A stretch of 5,189 nucleotides of DNA from Prevotella sp. (GTDB lineage: Bacteria; Bacteroidota; Bacteroidia; Bacteroidales; Bacteroidaceae): contig JAJPYV010000219.1 in assembly GCA_021204735.1 (NCBI GenBank), positions 1 through 5,189 on the forward strand, in the 5' to 3' direction. Made by a program: the position numbers and the translations under genes. How positions within the stretch are numbered: the stretch's first letter is position 1; each line of letters begins with the position of its first letter. Of the stretch, positions 1-5,189 are shown in pieces. Below the pieces are notes generated by a model. It ran no database searches. It had not been told where the DNA came from and saw only the letters and a program-made list of their open reading frames with translations.

Positions 1-62
1 TACTAATACTACATCTAAAAGCTCTCTTATTTATATATTTTCTAAATTACGCATTTTTTGCG
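1..62. other. AT-rich non-coding left edge
   Basis: This stretch lies downstream of the MCE gene and contains no supported gene. The only minus-strand ATG reading frame seen, starting at 54, ends after 7 codons. No TAnnTTTG promoter motif was found here on the minus strand. Any downstream gene begins beyond the left edge. Confidence 0.6.
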
Positions 63-63
63 T
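49..63 (-). terminator. Weak hairpin after the MCE gene, possible terminator
   Basis: ACGCA (49-53) and TGCGT (59-63) form a 5-bp stem around a 5-base loop, overlapping the MCE stop codon by one base. On the transcribed strand it is followed by an A/T-rich stretch but not by a clean U-run, so it is a poor intrinsic terminator at best. Confidence 0.25.
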
Positions 64-965
64 TATTTATCTTTTTTACCAAACAATGAAAAATGTACAT
101 ATCTCTTTGGATGTGCTCTTAGGTCGATGAGCAACGAGTCGGCGGAACTCATTGTGCTGGTCAGATTGTTGTATAGACTTGGGTCTCGCATCAAAAGTCC
201 CATTGTGCCTTGCTTATTGTTAAGCTGTGCTGTGAACTCTGCTACGTTGGCAAGGGTGGCATCGGCCTTCGCCACTGTTCCTGCCACGTCTATCGTACTC
301 AGATTTGCCGTCAACGTGTTTGCATTGTCTAACACGCCATTTGCTTTCTCCATCATTCCTGGTACATTCTTATTGAGTTCGGCAAGCATGGTGTTCAAAC
401 TGTTAGTAGTTACAGTCAAGTCGCTCGTTATGTTCTGTACATTGTGCAATGACTGTGCCAATGCGGGATCGGCAAGCAACAGATTAAGACTGTATAATAT
501 CGAGTCTAACTTCGGTAACATGCTCTCCACGTAGGGCACCATATCCCCCAATTTTCCCAATGCACCACCTTGTACCGCTCCTTGGATAGTTTCTCCTGGC
601 TTTAACTGCTCATCGGTATCATTAGCAAGCACCAAATTTACTCTTACGTTACCTAACATATCACTCACAATCTCTGCACTACTGCCTTTGGGAATGCGCA
701 ACTGCTTGTCAATGTCTACCTCAACGGTAATATATTCGGGATTATCGTAATTGAATTGTATGTCGTCCACAACTCCTACCTTATAGCCATCCGCATATAT
801 CGGGCTTGATGAGGCGAGTCCGCTGATATCCTTGAACGAGATTAAATATGTGTTTGCTGAGGAAAAGAGATTGAGCCCTTTCAAAAAACTCATACCAAAA
901 TACAGTATCACTAAACCACATATCGCTACAAGAGCGATCTTTATCTCTTTGCTATAACGCTTCAT
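63..965 (-). CDS. MCE-domain (MlaD-family) inner-membrane lipid-transport protein
   Basis: Predicted substrate-binding part of an MCE lipid transporter, anchored in the inner membrane with its body in the periplasm. The chosen start gives 300 residues: a short basic N-terminus (MKRYSKEIK), one membrane helix (about 7-27), one MCE domain (about 40-113: FKDISGLASSSPIYADGYKVG, then IPKGSSAEIV and GNVRVNL), and a long, probably helical or coiled-coil region (about 140-250) rich in L, N, T and A. The C-terminus (GTMGLLMRDPSLYNNL, then HPKRYVHFSLFGKK) is characteristic of Bacteroidota members. E. coli MlaD is much shorter, so the helical extension is the notable difference; in related MCE proteins such regions form tubes or needles. 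An ATG at 993-995 would add 10 residues and overlap the amidase by 26 bp; the ATG at 965 places the basic residues and membrane helix as in relatives. No permease or ATPase partner is visible. The gene is probably co-transcribed with the amidase. Confidence 0.9.
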   Translation of the reverse strand: MKRYSKEIKIALVAICGLVILYFGMSFLKGLNLFSSANTYLISFKDISGLASSSPIYADGYKVGVVDDIQFNYDNPEYITVEVDIDKQLRIPKGSSAEIVSDMLGNVRVNLVLANDTDEQLKPGETIQGAVQGGALGKLGDMVPYVESMLPKLDSILYSLNLLLADPALAQSLHNVQNITSDLTVTTNSLNTMLAELNKNVPGMMEKANGVLDNANTLTANLSTIDVAGTVAKADATLANVAEFTAQLNNKQGTMGLLMRDPSLYNNLTSTMSSADSLLIDLRAHPKRYVHFSLFGKKDK

Positions 966-969
966 ATCT

Positions 970-2181
970 TCACTTCTTTTTAGATTTAAACTCACTTATC
1001 GCTTGATTGACATCCATCTTCTCCCCGTTCTTAAACGCTATTATAAACGCCTGGGGGAACTTGTCTAATATGGATTTCCGTAAACGGTATATCTCATTGT
1101 AATCAGTTGATGCTCCGTATGTGTACTTCACAAGACCGTTCTCTTTATACGAGTCTACATTTTTCAGACCCTTGAACTGACTGTTTCCTGCACTTACTTC
1201 CTTGCTTGCAGCTAAGATCTGTACCTTGAACACGGGCTGATTTTTCACCTCGGACTTCGATGAACCGTTCTTCTTGGATGACTTTTCGGCCTTATCCGTG
1301 TTCTTCGTGTCTTGCTTCTTCTTGTTCTCCTTCTCTGTTGTCTCTTTTGACGAGGATGTGTCGTCTTTCTTGCTGCTCGCATCAGAAGATGCTACGTATG
1401 CCGGTACACTGCCGCCTGTGTTGTACTTGTTCTTGTATTGCACGAAGGCCTGGTATATGGCTTTTGCCATCTTCTCTACATTGTCATTATTGTTGAGGAA
1501 TTTCTCCTCATCGGGTGTCGTGATGAACCCTAACTCTATCAAGCATGCTGGCATCGATGTCTCACGGAGTACCAAAAACACATCTTGCTTCACGCCTTTG
1601 TTCTCTCGCCCTACCGTACTGCATACGCTGTTTTGCACATATTTGGCAAGTTCTATGCTCTGCGCCATGTTCTTGTCGTTGATGAACTCAAACATGATAG
1701 TGCTTTCTGGGGAGTTGGGATCGTATCCCTCATAATGCTCCTTGTAGTCCTTCTCTATCATGATTACGGAATTCTCCCGTTTTGCCGCACTCAACTTCTC
1801 GTCTGAACGGCGCATTCCCATAGTATAGGTCTCAAATCCTCGTGCAATTCGACCTGCCGGGAGGGCGTTGGTGTGTATCGACATGAACACGTCTGCATGG
1901 TTCTTATTGGCTATGCTCGCCCGCTCATGTAACGGCACAAACACGTCTGTCTTGCGAGTGTATATCACCTTCACGTCTTTGCAGTTCTTCTCTACATAAC
2001 GCCCGAATGCCAATGCTACATTCAGATTTATATTCTTTTCGTATGAGAATGAACCCTTTGCGCCAACATCATTGCCGCCATGACCTGCATCGATTACTAA
2101 TGTAAATTGTTTATCCGCCCCGTATGTCACAACCGCGAACAACAAGAACACCAATAGCATCAATATTGTCTTTCTGCTCAT
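970..2181 (-). CDS. Secreted N-acetylmuramoyl-L-alanine amidase (Amidase_3) with C-terminal SPOR-like domain
   Basis: Zinc enzyme that cuts the amide bond between N-acetylmuramic acid and the stem peptide of peptidoglycan; family members of this kind separate daughter cells. The chosen start gives 403 residues. Residues 1-21 form a signal peptide (MSRK, then a long hydrophobic run, likely cut after TYG) with no lipobox cysteine, so the product is expected to be soluble in the periplasm. The catalytic domain spans about 26-250, with zinc ligands H34 (DAGHGG), E48 (YEK) and H103 (SIHTN) and catalytic E216 (LIELGFI). A charged linker rich in K, S, D, E and T (about 256-314) leads to a SPOR-like domain (about 317-397: FKVQILAAS, VKYTYG, AFIIAFKNGEK) expected to bind peptide-free glycan at the septum. 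An in-frame ATG at 2251-2253 would add 24 residues before the signal peptide and overlap folB by 17 bp; I reject it because the signal peptide, purine-rich site and promoter all favour 2181. The MCE gene follows after 4 bp. Confidence 0.93.
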   Translation of the reverse strand: MSRKTILMLLVFLLFAVVTYGADKQFTLVIDAGHGGNDVGAKGSFSYEKNINLNVALAFGRYVEKNCKDVKVIYTRKTDVFVPLHERASIANKNHADVFMSIHTNALPAGRIARGFETYTMGMRRSDEKLSAAKRENSVIMIEKDYKEHYEGYDPNSPESTIMFEFINDKNMAQSIELAKYVQNSVCSTVGRENKGVKQDVFLVLRETSMPACLIELGFITTPDEEKFLNNNDNVEKMAKAIYQAFVQYKNKYNTGGSVPAYVASSDASSKKDDTSSSKETTEKENKKKQDTKNTDKAEKSSKKNGSSKSEVKNQPVFKVQILAASKEVSAGNSQFKGLKNVDSYKENGLVKYTYGASTDYNEIYRLRKSILDKFPQAFIIAFKNGEKMDVNQAISEFKSKKK

Positions 2182-2185
2182 TGAC

Positions 2186-2193
2186 ACCTTTTT
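2186..2193 (-). promoter_or_regulatory. Purine-rich ribosome binding region of the amidase
   Basis: The minus-strand sequence AAAAAGGT lies 4 bp upstream of the ATG at 2179-2181, with its AAGG core 5 bp away. It is the only Shine-Dalgarno-like element noticed at any gene start in the window. It supports the downstream ATG, which opens directly into a signal peptide, over the in-frame ATG at 2251-2253. Confidence 0.4.
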
Positions 2194-2200
2194 AACGTTA

Positions 2201-2233
2201 CAAAGGTAGCTATTTTTATCAAAAAACTTCAAT
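2201..2233 (-). promoter_or_regulatory. Bacteroides-type promoter for the amidase-MCE pair
   Basis: Read on the minus strand, TACCTTTG (2208-2201) matches the Bacteroides housekeeping -7 consensus TAnnTTTG exactly. An ATTG (2233-2230), resembling the -33 TTTG element, ends 21 bp upstream of it, within the usual 19-21 bp range. Transcription would start near 2194-2196, leaving a short leader before the amidase ATG at 2181. The promoter lies mostly in the 55-bp gap after folB. The -7 match is direct observation; use as a promoter is inference, and the -33 match is imperfect. Confidence 0.55.
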
Positions 2234-2236
2234 CTG

Positions 2237-2617
2237 TCAAAAAGTTTTATCATTTATTAAATGTAATTCTACCGTAGCGCAATCTACTTCTCCTCCCATC
2301 GGCGGATTTTTCTTCTCCACCGTGATATACAACTCTTCTATTTCCGAAAATTCCGCAAGTATGCCTTTGCCAATCTTGCCGGCAAGATTCTCTAACAAGC
2401 AAGATGACTCTTGCATCTTCTTATCTATGATTTCATATATTCTTGCGTAATTTATCGTATCTGCCACATCATCACTCTCTATTGCCTTAGATACATCGTA
2501 CTTCGCACGCACACTGACAATAAAGTCACTGCCTGTAATCCGTTCCTGTCGGTCTACTCCGTGATAGGCCCTGAAATGAATACGGTTCACACTGATGTAA
2601 CTTGAACTTAATTTCAT
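2237..2617 (-). CDS. folB: Dihydroneopterin aldolase
   Basis: Cytoplasmic folate-pathway enzyme that splits 7,8-dihydroneopterin into 6-hydroxymethyl-7,8-dihydropterin and glycolaldehyde. At 126 residues it has the normal single-domain length. Family signatures are visible in order: AYHGVDRQER (residues 17-26, with E25 matching the conserved active-site glutamate), SDDVADTINYARIY (48-61, with Y57 the conserved tyrosine), LLENLAGKI (74-82, with E76 probably contacting the pterin) and VEKKNPPMGG (100-109, with K102 the likely catalytic lysine). These residue roles are transferred from studied homologues such as the Staphylococcus aureus enzyme. The ATG at 2615-2617 begins just before the first conserved strand and lies 12 bp after the nrdJ stop, which suggests co-transcription. 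The upstream bases are A/T-rich with no Shine-Dalgarno sequence, as is common in Bacteroidota. Nothing appears truncated or broken. Confidence 0.95.
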   Translation of the reverse strand: MKLSSSYISVNRIHFRAYHGVDRQERITGSDFIVSVRAKYDVSKAIESDDVADTINYARIYEIIDKKMQESSCLLENLAGKIGKGILAEFSEIEELYITVEKKNPPMGGEVDCATVELHLINDKTF

Positions 2618-2629
2618 TTGTACTTATAT

Positions 2630-5189
2630 TTATCCACAACGTGATGCTCCGCAGTTTTTGCAAATAAGACAGCCTTCCTGATAAACAAGTGACTCATGTC
2701 CGCATACCGGGCATTTCTGTCCCGTCGCCTCTGTACCGTCAAGTACATATTTCTTCAAAGCACGCTCTACTCCGTTCTTCCAGGTGTTTATGCTCTCACT
2801 TTTTAATTGCAGTGAACTTACCAGCTTTATAACATTCTCTATCGGCATACGGTAACGCAACACTCCGGATATCAACTTTGCGTAATTCCAGTACTCTGGG
2901 TTGAACTTCTCACTGAGGCCTTCCACTGTTGTCTTGTAACCTCGCTTGTTCTCAAACTGGAAGTCATAACGACTCTTGCCCGTCTCCTCATCCCTGTGCT
3001 TTATTATCTTTCCTTTCACAACTGTCTTCGGAAGCACTATCCCTTCATCATCATCTTGCAAACCGGTGAATATCTCGTATGGATATCCGTCAAGCAGTCC
3101 TACAAATGCTACCCATTTCTCTTTGTTGTTTTGGAATCTTACTACATCGCATTCAAGGGTCTGGGGACGTACTTCCGTGACTTCTGGATGGCGACATGGG
3201 GGCAACTCGTTTATGACAGTCTTGTCTTTTCCTTTCCTTTCCTCTTTCTCCATGGAAATCATCACGCCTGAACGTGAACCGTCACGGTATACGGTGCAGC
3301 CTTTGCACCCTGAAAGCCATGCTTCTACATACAGGCGATTTACAAGTGCTTCATCTACATTGTTAGGCAGATTTATTGTAACACTGATACTGTGGTCTAC
3401 CCACTTCTGGATTGCACCCTGCATCCTCACCTTCATCAACCAGTCTACATCGTTTGCGGTGGCTTTATAATAAGGTGAACGGGCTACTAAGGCATCCAAC
3501 TCTTCCTGTCCGTAATGCTTATTTGTGTCAATTCCGTTAATCTTCATCCATTCGACAAACTTGTGGTGATATACGATGTATTCCTCAAATGAATCGCCTA
3601 CATCGTCAACATAGTCTACATGTACTTCGGTATCGTTCGGATTCACTTTGCGACGACGCTTGTACACTGGCATGAACACCGGTTCTATACCGCTCGTAGT
3701 CTGGGTCATCAAACTGGTTGTACCTGTCGGGGCTATCGTAAGGCATGCTATGTTGCGCCTTCCATACAGCTTCATATCAGCATATAATTGTGGGTCGGCT
3801 TCTTTTATCCTATTTATGAATGGATTGTTCTCCTCTCTCTTTGCATCGTATATCTCAAATGCTCCACGCTCTTTCGCCATCTCTACTGATGAGCGATATG
3901 CTGAAAGAGCAAGATTCTTGTGTACTTCTACTGAAAAATCTGTGGCTTCTTGTGTACCATAGCGCAAACCCATAGCGGCTATCATATCTCCTTCTGCCGT
4001 GATGCCCACTCCTGTTCTGCGACCAAGACTGCTCTTGTGTTTTATCTTTTCCCATAAATGCCATTCTGTTTCTTTTACCTCTGCACTCTGTGGGTCTTTC
4101 TTTACCTTTGCCATTATCATGTCTATCTTCTCAAGCTCCATGTCAATAATATCGTCCATTATGCGCATTGCGTATGCCACGTGCTTGCTGAAAAGATTGA
4201 AATCGAAATATGCCTTATCGGTAAACGGATTTACAACGTATGAATAAAGATTCACGGATAATAGCCTGCATGAATCGTATGGACAAAGTGGTATCTCTCC
4301 ACATGGATTGGTGGACACTGTCTTAAATCCAAGATCTGCATAACAGTCTGGTATGCTCTCTCTTATTATCGTATCCCAAAACAATACGCCTGGCTCTGCA
4401 CTTTTCCATGCGTTGTGCACTATCTTCTCCCATAATGTCTTGGCATTGACAGTCTGGGTTACTCGCGGCTCGGCACTGTCTATCGGAAATTGCTGCACGT
4501 ATTCCTTGTCTTCAGTAGCACAACGCATAAACTCATCATCTATCTTCACTGATACGTTGGCTCCTGTTACCTTGCCCTCGGTCATCTTCGCATCTATGAA
4601 TGCTTCACTGTCGGGATGCTTTATACTTACGGATAACATCAACGCTCCTCGCCTGCCGTCTTGTGCCACCTCACGAGTAGAATTACTGTATCGCTCCATG
4701 AATGGTACAAGTCCTGTCGATGTGAGGGCGGAATTGTTCACAGGGGTTCCTTTAGGACGTAAGTGAGAGAGGTCATGCCCTACTCCGCCACGACGCTTCA
4801 TCAACTGTACTTGCTCTTCGTCTATGCGCAATATCGCTCCGTATGAATCAGCATCGCCATCAAGTCCAATTACAAAACAGTTGGACAATGATGCTATCTG
4901 ATGATTATTTCCTATTCCTGTCATCGGACTGCCTGCCGGGATGATGTATTTGAAATGGTCGAGCAATGGGAATACCTCTCCTGCACTCATCGGATTCTTA
5001 TACTTCCTCTCTATTCGCTCCACTTCATTGGCTATACGCCAGTGCATGTCCACCGGCGACTTCTCGTAAATGTTTCCGAAACTGTCCTTTAATGCGTACT
5101 TGCTAACCCATACTCTTGCAGCAAGCTCATCTCCATCAAAGTATTTTAATGATGCTTGATATGCCTCGTCAAAAGAGTAAGTATTATTA
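2630..5189 (-). CDS. nrdJ: Class II (adenosylcobalamin-dependent) ribonucleotide reductase, 5' end outside the window
   Basis: Cytoplasmic enzyme that reduces ribonucleotides to deoxyribonucleotides using a thiyl radical generated from vitamin B12 coenzyme; it needs no oxygen and no separate radical subunit. 852 residues are visible. Numbered from the first complete codon at the right edge, the active site comprises C104 (SLSNC), the NPCGE motif with N294, C296 (radical cysteine) and E298, and C307, which by family comparison pairs with C104 as the reducing disulfide. Further conserved blocks are RNIACLTIAPTGTTS (about 478-492) and GCKGCTVYRDGSR (about 627-639). A TSCPD-type domain follows (about 670-800), then a cysteine-rich tail with C826, C829, C840, C843, C846 and C851 that probably passes electrons from thioredoxin. 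A GTG at 5051-5053 could be mistaken for the start, but the 45 codons before it are open and typical of the family N-terminus (KYFDGDELAARVW, KYALKD), so the true start lies beyond 5189, probably only a few codons away. No ATP-cone is visible. Stop TAA at 2630-2632; folB follows after 12 bp. Confidence 0.96.
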   Translation of the reverse strand, partial: NNTYSFDEAYQASLKYFDGDELAARVWVSKYALKDSFGNIYEKSPVDMHWRIANEVERIERKYKNPMSAGEVFPLLDHFKYIIPAGSPMTGIGNNHQIASLSNCFVIGLDGDADSYGAILRIDEEQVQLMKRRGGVGHDLSHLRPKGTPVNNSALTSTGLVPFMERYSNSTREVAQDGRRGALMLSVSIKHPDSEAFIDAKMTEGKVTGANVSVKIDDEFMRCATEDKEYVQQFPIDSAEPRVTQTVNAKTLWEKIVHNAWKSAEPGVLFWDTIIRESIPDCYADLGFKTVSTNPCGEIPLCPYDSCRLLSVNLYSYVVNPFTDKAYFDFNLFSKHVAYAMRIMDDIIDMELEKIDMIMAKVKKDPQSAEVKETEWHLWEKIKHKSSLGRRTGVGITAEGDMIAAMGLRYGTQEATDFSVEVHKNLALSAYRSSVEMAKERGAFEIYDAKREENNPFINRIKEADPQLYADMKLYGRRNIACLTIAPTGTTSLMTQTTSGIEPVFMPVYKRRRKVNPNDTEVHVDYVDDVGDSFEEYIVYHHKFVEWMKINGIDTNKHYGQEELDALVARSPYYKATANDVDWLMKVRMQGAIQKWVDHSISVTINLPNNVDEALVNRLYVEAWLSGCKGCTVYRDGSRSGVMISMEKEERKGKDKTVINELPPCRHPEVTEVRPQTLECDVVRFQNNKEKWVAFVGLLDGYPYEIFTGLQDDDEGIVLPKTVVKGKIIKHRDEETGKSRYDFQFENKRGYKTTVEGLSEKFNPEYWNYAKLISGVLRYRMPIENVIKLVSSLQLKSESINTWKNGVERALKKYVLDGTEATGQKCPVCGHESLVYQEGCLICKNCGASRCG

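Noticed and set aside
31..54. Seven-codon minus-strand ORF (MRNLENI) after the MCE gene
   Set aside because: It is too short and lacks supporting context. It overlaps the weak hairpin and is probably chance in AT-rich DNA.
58..534. 158-residue plus-strand reading frame
   Set aside because: It lies opposite the well-supported MCE gene, starts from a non-ATG codon, and has no recognisable domain; it is a shadow frame.
966..995. Upstream ATG giving the MCE protein ten extra N-terminal residues
   Set aside because: It overlaps the amidase 3' end by 26 bp and adds MSLNLKRSED ahead of a normal basic-plus-membrane-helix N-terminus. The ATG at 965 fits relatives better.
1274..1735. 153-residue plus-strand reading frame rich in S, F, L and C
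   Set aside because: It is antisense to the amidase linker and catalytic domain. Its odd composition arises from the complement of the K/S/D/E-rich linker codons.
2220..2226. TTTTTTG as an alternative -33 element for the amidase promoter
   Set aside because: It lies only 11 bp from the TACCTTTG motif, too close for the 19-21 bp spacing of Bacteroides promoters.
2976..3470. 164-residue plus-strand reading frame
   Set aside because: It is antisense to conserved nrdJ sequence, with no promoter, ribosome site or family motif.
3855..4064. 69-residue minus-strand reading frame within nrdJ
   Set aside because: It is out of frame within a region where the nrdJ frame is conserved and unbroken.
4353..4766. 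137-residue plus-strand reading frame
   Set aside because: It is antisense to nrdJ, including its active-site region, and shows no protein family signature.

Overview
The window looks like ordinary chromosomal DNA from a member of the Bacteroidota, most likely order Bacteroidales (Bacteroides/Prevotella-like). The reasons are the close family resemblance of all four proteins to Bacteroidales versions, the near absence of Shine-Dalgarno sequences in front of the genes, and one Bacteroides-type promoter -7 motif (TACCTTTG, consensus TAnnTTTG). No mobile element, RNA gene, CRISPR array, phage gene or foreign-looking segment was seen.

All four genes lie on the minus strand, so the transcription order runs from the right edge to the left: (1) a class II, adenosylcobalamin-dependent ribonucleotide reductase (nrdJ), open at the right edge and lacking only its extreme N-terminus; (2) folB, dihydroneopterin aldolase, 12 bp downstream; (3) a secreted N-acetylmuramoyl-L-alanine amidase with a C-terminal SPOR-like domain, most likely starting 55 bp after folB and served by its own promoter; (4) a single-pass inner-membrane MCE (MlaD-family) protein, starting 4 bp after the amidase stop. 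The leftmost 62 bases are AT-rich and non-coding, with a weak hairpin just after the last stop codon.

Functionally the window splits into two pairs. The first (nrdJ-folB) serves DNA precursor supply: deoxyribonucleotide formation and folate synthesis, the latter needed for thymidylate. The second (amidase-MCE) serves the cell envelope: peptidoglycan cleavage, probably at the septum, and lipid transport between membranes. The promoter-like sequence between folB and the amidase fits this division, though read-through from nrdJ-folB is also possible.

I found no undescribed system. The points worth a second look are modest: start-site corrections for three genes, the internal promoter with a palindrome at the expected transcription start, an extra cysteine beside the reductase active site, a possible autoinhibitory insertion plus a highly charged linker in the amidase, and the MCE protein standing apart from any visible transporter partners.
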